Assembly (NCBI RefSeq): GCF_904063055.1 | Contig: NZ_CAJFCN010000002.1 | Location: 310,001-374,000 of the forward strand | Origin: Pseudomonas paracarnis | GTDB taxonomy: Bacteria > Pseudomonadota > Gammaproteobacteria > Pseudomonadales > Pseudomonadaceae | Direction: 5' to 3' | DNA: 64,000 nt | In this document: positions 16,384 to 25,273 of the stretch, piece after piece | Layout of the letters: each line of letters starts with the position of its first letter | Numbering within the stretch: position 1 is the first letter of the stretch | Translations under genes and position numbers: made by a program | The notes under the pieces: generated by a model | The model's database searches: none | What the model was told of the DNA's origin: nothing | The model's input: only the letters and a program-made list of their open reading frames with translations

Positions 16384-17682
16384 TTACAGGGCCTTTTCAA
16401 AGATCTTGGAGTTGCGCTGATAGTTGTACAGCGACGCCCGCGCCGACGGCAGGCGGTCCACGCTGCTGGGTACAAAACCGCGTTCGCGGAACCAGTGGGC
16501 CGTACGGGTGGTGAGTACAAAGAGGGTTTTCAAGCCCTGGGCGCGTGCCCGGGTCTGGATGCGTTCGAGCAATACATCGCCTCGCGCGCCGTGGCGGTAC
16601 TCCGGGTTCACTGCCAGGCACGCCAACTCCCCCGCATCCGAATCCGCGATCTGATACAGCGCCGCGCAGGCGATGATCATGCCTTCGCGCTCGACCACGC
16701 TGAACTGTTCGATCTCCCGCTCCAGCACTTCCCGCGAACGGCGCACCAGAATGCCCTGCTCTTCCAGCGGGCTGATCAGGTCCAGCAAACCGCCGACGTC
16801 TTCGATCGCCGCTTCGCGCACCAGTTCGAATTGCTCCTGGGCCACCAGCGTACCGCCGCCGTCGCGGGTAAACAGCTCGGTGAGCAAGGCGCCATCTTCG
16901 GCGTAGCTGACGATATGGCTGCGCCCTACTCCACCCCGGCAGGCTTCGGCAGCGGCATCGAGCAGTTCGGCTTGATAGTTGCTGCCCAGGCGTTGCAGGT
17001 GCGCGGGTACTTGTTGTGGGCGCAATTCACGCACCAGGCGGCCGTTCTCATCGATCAGACCGGGATCGGCGCCGAACAGCAGCAATTTGTCGGCGCCCAG
17101 GTCGATGGCGGCGCGGGTGGCGACGTCTTCGCAGGCCAGGTTGAAGATCTCGCCGGTGGGCGAATACCCCAACGGCGACAGCAGCACGATAGAGCGCTCA
17201 TCCAACAGGCGGTTGATGCCCTTGCGGTCGACCCGGCGCACTTCGCCGGTGTGGTGGTAGTCCACGCCTTCAAGCACGCCGATTGGCCGTGCGGTGACCA
17301 GGTTGCCGCTGGCCACGCGCAGGCGCGAGCCCTGCATCGGCGAGGACGCCATGTCCATGGACAAGCGCGCCTCGATGGCAATACGCAGATGGCCCACCGC
17401 GTCGATCACACACTCCAGCGTCGCAGCATCGGTGATGCGCAAGCCTTCGTGGTAAGCCGGGGTAAGGCCGCGTGCTTGAAGGCGGGTTTCGATTTGCGGG
17501 CGCGAGCCATGCACCAGCACCAGGCGCACACCCAGGCTGTGAAGCAGCACCAGGTCGTGGACGATATTGCCGAAGTTGGGGTGGTCCACACCATCGCCGG
17601 GCAGCATGACCACAAAGGTGCAGTCGCGGTGGGCGTTGATGTAGGGCGAAGCGTGACGAAGCCAATTGACGTATTCGGGCAT
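16384..17682 (-). CDS. argA: Amino-acid N-acetyltransferase ArgA (N-acetylglutamate synthase)
   Basis: Acetylates glutamate with acetyl-CoA, the first step of arginine biosynthesis and the replenishing step in organisms with ArgJ. 432 residues, cytoplasmic. The N-terminal two thirds is an amino acid kinase-like domain (TFVVMLPGDGVDHPNFGNIVHDLVLL, LGYSPTGEIFNLACEDVATRAA); the C-terminal 140 residues are a GNAT domain with ACLAVNPEYRHGARGDVLLERI (acetyl-CoA loop). Start at 17682 (MPEYVNWLRHASPYINAHR), preceded by AGG. In classical enzymes arginine inhibits through the kinase-like domain. argE follows on the same strand upstream, as in PAO1. Confidence 0.95.
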   Translation of the reverse strand: MPEYVNWLRHASPYINAHRDCTFVVMLPGDGVDHPNFGNIVHDLVLLHSLGVRLVLVHGSRPQIETRLQARGLTPAYHEGLRITDAATLECVIDAVGHLRIAIEARLSMDMASSPMQGSRLRVASGNLVTARPIGVLEGVDYHHTGEVRRVDRKGINRLLDERSIVLLSPLGYSPTGEIFNLACEDVATRAAIDLGADKLLLFGADPGLIDENGRLVRELRPQQVPAHLQRLGSNYQAELLDAAAEACRGGVGRSHIVSYAEDGALLTELFTRDGGGTLVAQEQFELVREAAIEDVGGLLDLISPLEEQGILVRRSREVLEREIEQFSVVEREGMIIACAALYQIADSDAGELACLAVNPEYRHGARGDVLLERIQTRARAQGLKTLFVLTTRTAHWFRERGFVPSSVDRLPSARASLYNYQRNSKIFEKAL

Positions 17683-17815
17683 AACACCTGGGCCTGTAAT
17701 AAAAAGCAGCCAAATAAAGGATCAATCGTGAAAGCGCACAGCGGCTGATGGTTATCGTCGGAACAGGCTTGGCGACACGCTCACTCTCCTTATGTACGAA
17801 TGGGCAAGGGCAAAT

Positions 17816-18964
17816 TTATGCAGGTTTCAGGCAGTAGTGTTCGATCAGTTCCCGCAATAGACGCACTGTAGGCGTCAAGCGTGACATTTCAAGGTATTCG
17901 CCCGGCTGGTGAGCGCAGGCGATGTCGCCAGGCCCGAGCACCAGGGTTTCGCAACCGAGGCGCTGAAGATAAGGCGCTTCGGTGCCGAACGCTACTGCTT
18001 CGGCACGATGACCGGTCAAACGTTCCGCCACCCGCACCAGCTCGGCGTCTTCGGGCTGCTCAAAGGGGGGGACTTCGGGGAACAACGGCGCGTAGTCGAT
18101 CTTGACCTTATGCCGCTCGGCCACGGGTTCGAGCTTCTGGCGAATCGCGGCGCGCAGCACCTCGGGGTCCATGCCCGGCAGGGGGCGCAGGTCGAACTCC
18201 AGGGAGCACTGGCCGCAGATGCGATTGGGGTTGTCGCCGCCGTGAATGCAGCCGAAGTTCATCGTCGGCTGCGGCACGCTGAATTGCGCGTTACGGTACT
18301 CGCGCTGCCACGCCAGGCGCAGGCCGCGCAGTTCGCCGATGGCGTCATGCATGGCTTCCAGGGCGCTGTGGCCCAGGCTGGGGTCCGACGAGTGGCCGCT
18401 GCGCCCGAGGATCTCGATGCGCTCCATCATCACGCCTTTGTGCAAGCGGATAGGCTTGAGCCCGGTCGGCTCGCCGATCACAGCTGCACGACCTAATGGG
18501 CGCCCCGCCTCGGCCAGCGCACGGGCACCGGACATAGAGCTTTCCTCATCACAGGTGGCAAGGATCAACAGCGGTTGCTTGAAGGGTTGGTCCAGCAGCG
18601 GCAACACCGCGTCGATAACCAGTGCGAAGAACCCCTTCATGTCACAACTGCCCAGCCCTACCCAGCGACCATCGACTTCCGTCAGCTTGAGCGGGTCGGT
18701 CTTCCACAGCGCCGCGTCATACGGCACGGTATCGCTATGCCCCGCCAACACCAAGCCACCGGGGCCGCTGCCGAAACTGGCCAACAGGTTGAACTTGCCG
18801 GGGCTGACTGGTTGGATATCGATGGCAAAGCCCAGGTCGCCCAGCCAAGCGGCGAGCAGGTCGATCACCGGGCGATTGCTCTGGTCGAGAGACGCCTGGG
18901 TGCAGCTCACCGACGGCGCGGCGATCAAGGCGGCGAACTGCTCTTTCATGGACGGTAACGGCAT
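17816..18964 (-). CDS. argE: Acetylornithine deacetylase ArgE
   Basis: Zinc metallohydrolase of the M20 family that removes acetate from N-acetylornithine. 382 residues from the ATG at 18964, which has GGGAG upstream; a longer frame to 19081 has none. Metal-site motifs: LAGHSDTVP with H76 and D78, LGSCDMKG with D108, and CDEESSMSGA with E140/E141 (catalytic and metal glutamates). The dimerisation segment includes GRSGHSSDPSLGHSALEAM. It lies 133 nt upstream of argA on the same strand. Pseudomonas also has argJ, so the two enzymes probably give parallel routes (family knowledge). Confidence 0.95.
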   Translation of the reverse strand: MPLPSMKEQFAALIAAPSVSCTQASLDQSNRPVIDLLAAWLGDLGFAIDIQPVSPGKFNLLASFGSGPGGLVLAGHSDTVPYDAALWKTDPLKLTEVDGRWVGLGSCDMKGFFALVIDAVLPLLDQPFKQPLLILATCDEESSMSGARALAEAGRPLGRAAVIGEPTGLKPIRLHKGVMMERIEILGRSGHSSDPSLGHSALEAMHDAIGELRGLRLAWQREYRNAQFSVPQPTMNFGCIHGGDNPNRICGQCSLEFDLRPLPGMDPEVLRAAIRQKLEPVAERHKVKIDYAPLFPEVPPFEQPEDAELVRVAERLTGHRAEAVAFGTEAPYLQRLGCETLVLGPGDIACAHQPGEYLEMSRLTPTVRLLRELIEHYCLKPA

Positions 18965-19122
18965 GCGCGGTCTCCCAACTTCCCGGATGAACCTCACTAT
19001 AGAGGCATCTGCGCAACACAATAAACCGTTGCGGCACGTTGCCGGGCTCAGTCCTGTACACTGCACGACCTTGGCAGCCACACTTTTCCCCGGCTGCGCT
19101 CCCGATCCTGGATTTTCCGGCC

Positions 19123-20490
19123 ATGCAGAAAGAAACCGAAATCAAGCTACGCGTCAGCCGCGAAACACTCGCCGCGCTGCGTGAGCACCCGTTACTGAAA
19201 AAACGCAACAAAAGTGGCTGGGAACGCCGTGAGTTGATGAACCAGTACTTCGACACCCCCGAGCGTGACCTGGCCCAGGCCAAGGTTGCCCTGCGCCTGC
19301 GCAAGGACGGTGACGACATCATCCAGACCCTCAAGACCCGCGGCCAAAGCGTCGCCGGCCTGTCGGAACGCAACGAATACAACTGGGACCTGCCCAAAGC
19401 CAAGCTCGACGTGAAGAAACTCGATGGCGAGTGCTGGCCCGAGCAACTGGCCGAGCTGGACAAAAAGACCCTCAAGCCGATCTTCACCACCGACTTCGTG
19501 CGTGAACGCGCCGAGATCGCCTGGGGCCGTGGCAAGGCCAAGGTGGTGATCGAAGCCGCCCTGGACCTGGGCCATGTGGTGGTCGGCAAGCAGAAAGAAG
19601 AAATCTGCGAGCTGGAACTGGAACTGCGCGAAGGCGAACCGTCGGCCCTGCTGGAACTGGCCGCCGAGCTGGCCGCAACCCTGGCCCTGATGCCGTGCGA
19701 CATCAGCAAGGCCGAACGCGGCTATCGCCTGTATGACGCCAGCAGCTACTCCCTGAGCCTGCCGGCGCCACAGATCCACGCCGAAATGCCATTGGACGAC
19801 GCCTTCGCCGCGATCCTGTGGCACCTGCTGGGCAGCAGCCAGCGCCTGGCTGAGCAATACCGCTTCAATGGCCACTGGCGCCTGTTGCAGGACTGGGTCG
19901 AGAACCTCGGCGAGTTGCGCGCCCTGATCGGCAGCCTCGGTCAGGCCGCGCCGCGCCAATCCACCAGCGAACTGCGCAGCGCCCTGGATGCGTTGCTGGA
20001 AGACTGGCGCCCGCTGGTCCAGGCCGGTGACGACGATGAAGACATTCGCAAAGCCGCGCCGGAACAGTTCATCGAAGAGCTGCAAGACGTGCGCTGGGGC
20101 CTGTTCTCACTCAATCTCTCGCGCTGGCTGCTGGCCCGCACCTGGACGGCCGAGCGTAATGTGCGTGGCAACCGCCAGGGCGCTGCGCAAATCACCAATT
20201 GGCTGCCACGCCTGCTGGCCGACGACGCCGTCGCCCTGCAACTGCAGCGCTACCAGCAACAGCCGGAAGATCTGGCCGAGCAACTGCCGCGCATCGAACG
20301 CATTCAGGCCTGGCTGCACCATGCGCGCCATGTGGTGGACATTCCTGAGCTGGACCGTTTGTACGGCGAACTGAACAAGCTGGCGCACCTGGCCAACCAG
20401 CCGATTACCGATGAATCCCTGGATGCGCGTATGCATCAGGCGATTGCGGTGTATCAGAATCGTGCCTGGAAGACCCTTCTGCGCCTGTAA
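19123..20490 (+). CDS. CYTH-domain protein, inorganic triphosphatase-like (YgiF type)
   Basis: 455-residue cytoplasmic protein. Residues 1-200 form a CYTH domain: the ExExK motif is ETEIK (E4, E6, K8), followed by EHPLLKKRN, LMNQYFDTPERDLAQAKVALRLRK, TLKTRG and ICELELELREG, all metal/phosphate-binding strands. The C-terminal half is long and helical, in the place of the CHAD domain of E. coli YgiF, but I see no clear HxxRK-type histidine motifs, so the CHAD part is degenerate or different. The likely activity is hydrolysis of tripolyphosphate. Start chosen at 19123 (MQKETEIKLR); the frame extends 28 codons upstream without a ribosome site. It is divergent from argE. Confidence 0.88.
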   Translation: MQKETEIKLRVSRETLAALREHPLLKKRNKSGWERRELMNQYFDTPERDLAQAKVALRLRKDGDDIIQTLKTRGQSVAGLSERNEYNWDLPKAKLDVKKLDGECWPEQLAELDKKTLKPIFTTDFVRERAEIAWGRGKAKVVIEAALDLGHVVVGKQKEEICELELELREGEPSALLELAAELAATLALMPCDISKAERGYRLYDASSYSLSLPAPQIHAEMPLDDAFAAILWHLLGSSQRLAEQYRFNGHWRLLQDWVENLGELRALIGSLGQAAPRQSTSELRSALDALLEDWRPLVQAGDDDEDIRKAAPEQFIEELQDVRWGLFSLNLSRWLLARTWTAERNVRGNRQGAAQITNWLPRLLADDAVALQLQRYQQQPEDLAEQLPRIERIQAWLHHARHVVDIPELDRLYGELNKLAHLANQPITDESLDARMHQAIAVYQNRAWKTLLRL

Positions 20491-20493
20491 TCG

Positions 20494-20551
20494 CTATCGC
20501 GGGCAAGCCCGCTCCCACATTTGCTGTGGGAGCGGGCTTGCCCGCGATGAG
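20494..20551. repeat. Tight REP hairpin between convergent genes
   Basis: ATCGCGGGCAAGCCCGCTCC... (20496-20519) and its perfect complement (20525-20548) with only a 5-nt loop. It begins six bases after the CYTH gene stop and ends just before the Lrp gene stop. With so short a loop it is a likely mRNA 3'-end structure for both genes. Confidence 0.85.
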
Positions 20552-20561
20552 GCCCTCCCTG

Positions 20562-21032
20562 TCAGCGCAAGACTGGCAGGCTGGTGGTGGACTTGATCTC
20601 CGACAGCGCCACAATCGAGTTGACCTCCTGGATCCCCGGCACCATCGACAACTTCTCGAAGAAAAACCGCTCGTACGCCTCGATATCCGAGGTGACGATA
20701 CGCAGCAGAAAATCCACCGCCCCCATCAGCACGTAGCACTCCAACACTTCCGGAAAACCGCGAATCGCCTCGGTGAACTCAGTGAAATTGGAGCGACCGT
20801 GGGCGTTGAGTTTGACCTCGGCGAAAATCTGCGTGTTGAGCCCGATTTTCTTGCGGTCCAGCAGGGTGACCTGGCCGCGGATCACCCCCTCCTCCTTGAG
20901 CCGCTGAATACGCCGCCAGCATGGCGACTGCGACAGGCCGACCTGTTCGGCAATCTGTGCACTGGAGAGCGAGGCATCCTCTTGCAGCAAGGCCAGGATA
21001 CGGCGGTCGTAGGCGTCCAACTCACTGTGCAT
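20562..21032 (-). CDS. Lrp/AsnC family transcriptional regulator
   Basis: 156-residue feast/famine regulator. The N-terminal helix-turn-helix is LDAYDRRILALLQEDASLSS then QIAEQVGLSQSPCWRRIQRL; the C-terminal RAM/ACT-like ligand domain includes FAEVKLNAHGR, VLECYVLMGAVDFLLRIVTSDIEAYERF and SIVALSEIKSTTSLPV. Start at 21032 (MHSELDAYDRR); AGGGGTG lies nine bases upstream. It diverges from a small ACT-like gene at 21160. Two direct copies of AGGCTTAT (21049-21056 and 21089-21096, 40 bp apart) in the divergent region are candidate operator sites, consistent with autoregulation. Its ligand is presumably an amino acid, not identifiable here. Confidence 0.93.
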   Translation of the reverse strand: MHSELDAYDRRILALLQEDASLSSAQIAEQVGLSQSPCWRRIQRLKEEGVIRGQVTLLDRKKIGLNTQIFAEVKLNAHGRSNFTEFTEAIRGFPEVLECYVLMGAVDFLLRIVTSDIEAYERFFFEKLSMVPGIQEVNSIVALSEIKSTTSLPVLR

Positions 21033-21159
21033 AAACGCACCCCTGAATAGGCTTATCTTGAATTGTTCTGGTCGATTTATCGCCAAACAGGCTTATTTTA
21101 GATAAGAAATCTCCCGAGGCGAATGTAAAAATTTCTCCAGTCTAAACTGGAGAGTCAGC
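21033..21159. promoter_or_regulatory. Lrp/ACT divergent promoter region with direct repeats and SD hairpin
   Basis: Direct repeat AGGCTTAT at 21049-21056 and 21089-21096, about four helical turns apart, suits an Lrp-type octamer. At 21135-21152 CTCCAGT-CTAA-ACTGGAG forms a perfect 18-nt hairpin whose 3' arm contains the GGAG ribosome site for the gene at 21160, so folding would hide it. Confidence 0.5.
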
Positions 21160-21498
21160 ATGCATGCCGTCGAAACCGCCTACCCCGCCACCCGCGTCGA
21201 TGCGTGGGCCGCCAATAGCAGCCACTGCCAGGCGCACTATCGCATCGTCGCCGAGGCTGAACCGGACGTGCTGTGCCGGGTACTGAACTACTTCGCGCTG
21301 CAATTGCTCACGCCCACCCAGGTCAGCATGAACCGGGAAGCCGACCTGCTGAGCATCGATATCGTGATGACCGGCCTGAGCTGGCACCGCGCCCAGGTGA
21401 TCGGTGAAAAGATTCGAAACCTGATCAGCGTCTGCACCCTGGAGCTGTGGTCGGCTGATTCCGAGCGGCCTCAAGCGCTGGCGGCGATGGCGCAGTAA
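21160..21498 (+). CDS. Small ACT-like domain protein of unknown function
   Basis: 112 residues, GGAGAG ahead of the ATG. No enzyme motif is visible. The core from CQAHYRIVAEAEPDVLCRVLNYFALQ through LLSIDIVMTGLSWHRAQVIGEKIRNLISV has the strand-helix-strand-strand-helix pattern of ACT domains and resembles IlvM/IlvN regulatory subunits in length and layout, including the terminal leucine/isoleucine-rich helix. It is not next to an acetohydroxyacid synthase. It diverges from an Lrp/AsnC regulator, itself an ACT-like amino-acid sensor, so it may be that regulator's target and bind an amino acid. Its ribosome site lies in a perfect hairpin. Similar proteins are annotated hypothetical in pseudomonads, so function is open. 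Confidence 0.75.
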   Translation: MHAVETAYPATRVDAWAANSSHCQAHYRIVAEAEPDVLCRVLNYFALQLLTPTQVSMNREADLLSIDIVMTGLSWHRAQVIGEKIRNLISVCTLELWSADSERPQALAAMAQ

Positions 21499-21577
21499 AA
21501 ACCGGCAACACACGCGCCAGCAGGACCTTCAGCGGCTGGCTAGCCTGGGATTACCCCCACGCCCCAGGAAAACCTGC

Positions 21578-23272
21578 ATGCCCGTCGCCGCTCACGATCA
21601 CCTCTTGGAACTGCAGCAATTGTTGCCGGCGCTGGTCGAGCAAGGGTTGATCACGGCGCAGGCGGCGCAAAAGGTAGCGCCAGCGTCCGGCAGCCAGCAT
21701 CCCTTGGAATGCATCGCAGCCCAGGGCCCTTGTCTGGAGACCTTGATTCAATGGCTGGCCCGGCAGGTCGGCCAGCCTTACCTGCGCATCGACCCATTGA
21801 AGATTGATGTGGCGGCCGTGGTGCCCTTGATGTCCCACGCCTTTGCTCAGCGCCACGGCATTCTTGCAGTCGCGGTGGATGCCCACAGCGTGACGGTCGC
21901 CAGTGCCCAACCCCATATCACCACTTGGGAAGCCGGGCTGTCCCAGGTACTCAAACGCACGATCAAGCGCGTGGTTGCCAACCCTCAGGATATTCAGCGC
22001 TGTATCAACGAGTTTTACCGCTTGGCCAAGTCCGTCAGCGGTGCGGATCAAAAAATGACGGCGCCTGGCAATGTCGACTTGCTCAGCCTCGGCGCCAGCG
22101 ACAAGGAGCCGGACGCCAACGACGCGCATATCGTCAACATCGTCGACTGGCTGCTGCAATACGCCTTTGGCCAACGAGCCAGCGACATCCATATCGAGCC
22201 CTGCCGCGACCAGGGTCGGGTGCGCTTTCGCATTGATGGGCTGCTGCATGACGTCTATCAATTTCCCCCGCAGGTCACCATGGCCGTGGTCAGCCGCCTG
22301 AAAAGCCTGGGGCGAATGAACGTGGCCGAAAAACGCAAGCCCCAGGATGGCCGCGTCAAGACCAGGAACCCTGCGGGTGTCGAAGTGGAATTGCGGCTTT
22401 CCACCCTCCCCACGGCATTCGGCGAAAAACTGGTGATGCGAATTTTCGACCCACAGGTGCTGCTCAAGGATTTCGACCAGTTGGGTTTGTCCAGCGCCGA
22501 CCAGCAACGCTGGCACGCCATGACGCGACGCACCCACGGCATCATCCTCGTCACAGGCCCGACCGGCTCAGGCAAGACCAGCACCCTCTACACCACCCTC
22601 AGGCAACTGGCGACCCGCGAGGTCAACCTGTGCACGGTGGAAGACCCGATTGAAATGGTCGAGCCGGCCTTCAACCAGATGCAGGTCCAGCACAACATCG
22701 ACCTCACCTTCGCCAGCGGCATCCGCGCCCTGCTGCGCCAGGACCCGGACATCATCATGATCGGCGAAATCCGCGACCAGGAAACCGCAGAGATGGCTAT
22801 CCAGGCCGCGCTGACCGGGCACCTGGTGCTCTCGACCCTGCACACCAACGATGCACCCAGTGCCATCAGCCGTCTGCAGGAACTGGGCATTGCTCACTAT
22901 TTGATCAAAGCCACGCTCATAGGTGTGATGGCGCAGCGCCTGGTGCGGCTTCTGTGCAGCCACTGCAAGCACCCCGCGGGCCTGGAGGACGATGGCGGCT
23001 ACGAAGCTGTCGGCTGTGCACACTGCCGTGACAGCGGTTATCGAGGCCGGGCCGGACTGTATGAAATCATGCTCATGGACTCGGCACTCCAGGCGCTGGT
23101 CACTCCAGGCGCGGACGTACAAGCCCTGCGCCGTGGGGCACTGGCGCAGGGCATGAGCAGCCTGCGCATGGCCGGCATCGAGAAAGTGAAGGCCGGGCTG
23201 ACCACGATGACGGAGGTGTTGCGGGTCACGCCAGGGGATTCAGAAACAAATCCTTTTTTTGTTGGGCCATGA
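21578..23272 (+). CDS. Orphan GspE/PilB-type secretion ATPase
   Basis: 564-residue hexameric traffic ATPase of the type II secretion/type IV pilus family. The N-terminal T2SSE_N-like region (about residues 40-150) is followed by the ATPase core: SDIHIEP at 202-208, Walker A GPTGSGKTST at 327-336, Asp box TVEDPIEM at 353-360, Walker B DPDIIMIGEIRD at 389-400 and His box TGHLVLSTLHTND at 413-425. A zinc tetracysteine is present (C460, C463, C480, C483), as in GspE. The start has AGGAAA upstream. No other secretion or pilin gene is nearby. PAO1 carries a similar lone ATPase (PA5210, from memory) in the same neighbourhood, so the isolation looks conserved. It may power a pilus or secretion system encoded elsewhere. 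Confidence 0.93.
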   Translation: MPVAAHDHLLELQQLLPALVEQGLITAQAAQKVAPASGSQHPLECIAAQGPCLETLIQWLARQVGQPYLRIDPLKIDVAAVVPLMSHAFAQRHGILAVAVDAHSVTVASAQPHITTWEAGLSQVLKRTIKRVVANPQDIQRCINEFYRLAKSVSGADQKMTAPGNVDLLSLGASDKEPDANDAHIVNIVDWLLQYAFGQRASDIHIEPCRDQGRVRFRIDGLLHDVYQFPPQVTMAVVSRLKSLGRMNVAEKRKPQDGRVKTRNPAGVEVELRLSTLPTAFGEKLVMRIFDPQVLLKDFDQLGLSSADQQRWHAMTRRTHGIILVTGPTGSGKTSTLYTTLRQLATREVNLCTVEDPIEMVEPAFNQMQVQHNIDLTFASGIRALLRQDPDIIMIGEIRDQETAEMAIQAALTGHLVLSTLHTNDAPSAISRLQELGIAHYLIKATLIGVMAQRLVRLLCSHCKHPAGLEDDGGYEAVGCAHCRDSGYRGRAGLYEIMLMDSALQALVTPGADVQALRRGALAQGMSSLRMAGIEKVKAGLTTMTEVLRVTPGDSETNPFFVGP

Positions 23273-23348
23273 AACCGTCCTTATCCGTGACCAGACCGTT
23301 ACAATCGGCCTAATGTCATTCACTGACACCTTCAGATAGGGAATCGCT

Positions 23349-24269
23349 ATGCAGATCGGAACCGTACTGCTTCTTTTCGTGGGCTTGGCCATCGCCATCC
23401 TGTTCATGGGGTTCAAAGTGGTGCCCCAGGGCTACCAATGGACCGTCGAGCGTTTCGGCCGCTACACCAACACCCTCAAGCCCGGCCTGAATATCATCAT
23501 CCCGGTCATGGACCGCATCGGTCGCAAGATCAACGTGATGGAAAGCGTGCTGGATATCCCGCCTCAAGAAGTCATCACCGCCGACAATGCCACCGTGCAG
23601 ATCGATGCCGTGTGCTTCTTCCAGGTCGTCAACACCGCCCAGGCCGCCTATGAGGTCAACAACCTCGAACATGCTATCCGCAACCTGCTGCAGACCAATA
23701 TCCGTACCGTACTCGGCTCCATGGAACTGGACGCCATGCTGAGCCAGCGCGACGGCATCAACGAAAAACTCCTGCGCACCGTGGATGAAGCCACTGCGCC
23801 ATGGGGCATCAAGATCACCCGTATCGAGATCAAGGATATCAGCCCGCCTGCCGACCTGATGGCCGCCATGTCCGGCCAAATGAAAGCCGAACGGATCAAG
23901 CGCGCACAGATCCTCGAAGCCGAAGGCCTGCGGGCGTCGGCGATCCTGACAGCGGAAGGCAAAAAGCAGGCGCAAATCCTTGAAGCCGAAGGCAGCCGCC
24001 AGGCAGCGTTCCTGGAGTCCGAGGCCCGCGAGCGCCAGGCCGAAGCCGAAGCGCGGGCGACACAAGTGGTGTCCGAAGCCATTGCGTCGGGCAACGTGCA
24101 GGCGGTGAACTACTTCGTCGCGCAAAAATACATCGACGCCCTGGGCAAGCTTGCGTCTGCCAACAACAGCAAGGTCATCCTGATGCCGCTGGAAGCCAGC
24201 CAGGTGATTGGCGCCGTGGGCGGTATCGGCGAAATCGTCAAGGCAACCTTCGGCAACCAGAAAGGCTGA
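23349..24269 (+). CDS. qmcA: SPFH/band 7 membrane protein (QmcA/paraslipin)
   Basis: 306-residue inner-membrane protein of the SPFH family. One N-terminal transmembrane segment (residues 3-25) is followed by the band 7 domain, with [57 protein letters not shown] and [17 protein letters not shown]. Residues 180-245 are an Ala/Glu-rich coiled coil ([35 protein letters not shown]). The protein forms large oligomeric cages in related bacteria and influences FtsH and membrane order (family knowledge). It is followed after 10 nt by an NfeD-family gene, the same pair as E. coli qmcA-ybbJ. Confidence 0.93.
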   Translation: MQIGTVLLLFVGLAIAILFMGFKVVPQGYQWTVERFGRYTNTLKPGLNIIIPVMDRIGRKINVMESVLDIPPQEVITADNATVQIDAVCFFQVVNTAQAAYEVNNLEHAIRNLLQTNIRTVLGSMELDAMLSQRDGINEKLLRTVDEATAPWGIKITRIEIKDISPPADLMAAMSGQMKAERIKRAQILEAEGLRASAILTAEGKKQAQILEAEGSRQAAFLESEARERQAEAEARATQVVSEAIASGNVQAVNYFVAQKYIDALGKLASANNSKVILMPLEASQVIGAVGGIGEIVKATFGNQKG

Positions 24270-24279
24270 GGCCAACACC

Positions 24280-24726
24280 ATGTGGGACTTTTTGCTGCAT
24301 TTGTCGTTTTGGGACTGGTTAGCCCTAGGCACCGTGCTGTTGATTCTCGAGGTGTTCGGTGCCGGAGGCTACCTGCTCTGGATGGGCATCGCCGCCGCAG
24401 CCGTGGGCGTGATCAAGTTCCTGTTCCCGCCGCTGGGGCTGGAATGGCAACTGCTGCTGTTTGCGGTGTTGTCGATACTGACCGCCGTGTACTGGTGGAA
24501 ACGCCAACGCAGCAGTGCCAAGGCCAGCGATCAACCGGGGTTGAACGAGCGCGGTTCAGAGTTGGTCGGGCGCACTTTCGTGGTGCATCAAGCCATAGTG
24601 GATGGCCGCGGCAAGGTCAAAGTCGGCGATGGCGTGTGGATGGTCACCGGTGCCGACGCCCCCGTGGGCGCTCAAGTCCGCGTGGTTGGGCAGGATGGGG
24701 TGATTTTGAAGGTTGAAACTGTTTAG
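24280..24726 (+). CDS. NfeD family membrane protein (YbbJ)
   Basis: 148 residues, short NfeD1b type without the protease domain. Two or three transmembrane helices (about residues 10-70, including LALGTVLLILEVFGAGGYLLWMG and LLLFAVLSILTAVYWWKRQ) precede a C-terminal OB-fold: NERGSELVGRTFVVHQAIVDG, GDGVWMVTGADAPVGAQVRVVGQDGVILKVE. Start at 24280 with GAGG upstream; a longer frame inside the previous gene was rejected. NfeD partners SPFH proteins in many bacteria, and the 10-nt spacing indicates one transcript. Confidence 0.93.
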   Translation: MWDFLLHLSFWDWLALGTVLLILEVFGAGGYLLWMGIAAAAVGVIKFLFPPLGLEWQLLLFAVLSILTAVYWWKRQRSSAKASDQPGLNERGSELVGRTFVVHQAIVDGRGKVKVGDGVWMVTGADAPVGAQVRVVGQDGVILKVETV

Positions 24727-24794
24727 TCAGTGATGGAACTGGATCGGGTTAACTACAATCAAAACGTACAGATAACCCACCGGAGTCACCCATC

Positions 24795-25109
24795 ATGCGT
24801 CTCAAATATGCTGTCGCAACCCTCGCTGTGCTTTCCCTACCTGTCGGCTCAGCCATGGCCGATAGCTTCTGGCGTAATGTCATCTCGTCGGGCGCCACCA
24901 CTGGCTCGACTTACCTGACGTTCAAGGACCACAAGCTGGTGGTCGCCGCCCAGGACGACGCAGGCAGCTTCGTCGCCAGCGACGGCGGCATTCGCGGCCC
25001 GTACCTGGAAGCGGCCATGCAGAAGGTCCGCGCCGACAACCCTGGCCTCCAAGCCACCGACATGGAACTGGCTAACGCCATCCTGGCGAAGAATGCTGTA
25101 ACCGAGTAA
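24795..25109 (+). CDS. DUF2388 family exported protein
   Basis: 104 residues. A signal peptide (MRLKYAVATLAVLSLPVGSA) ends at MADS; the mature part SFWRNVISSGATTGSTYLTFKDHKLVVAAQDDAGSFVASDG... matches the Pseudomonas-specific DUF2388 family, small predicted periplasmic proteins usually of about 100 residues. Function unknown. GGAG precedes the ATG at a suitable distance (CCGGAGTCACCCATC). A strong terminator follows, so it is a single-gene unit. Confidence 0.88.
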   Translation: MRLKYAVATLAVLSLPVGSAMADSFWRNVISSGATTGSTYLTFKDHKLVVAAQDDAGSFVASDGGIRGPYLEAAMQKVRADNPGLQATDMELANAILAKNAVTE

Positions 25110-25120
25110 CAACTGCCCTC

Positions 25121-25157
25121 ATAAAAAATGCCGCTTTTTCAAGCGGCATTTTTTTGC
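25121..25157. terminator. Rho-independent terminator after DUF2388 gene
   Basis: AAAAAATGCCGCTT pairs with AAGCGGCATTTTTTT (25123-25156), a short GC stem flanked by A and T runs, functional in the plus direction and probably in both. Confidence 0.9.
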
Positions 25158-25273
25158 CTGCTGCATGACGAATCGTTCATGGATGACAGGCTATATTCAG
25201 TCTCAGCGTGCAACCATGCCCTACTGACACGTCTATTTTTCATTGCCTACCTGAAACGGATGCCTTCTTCGTC

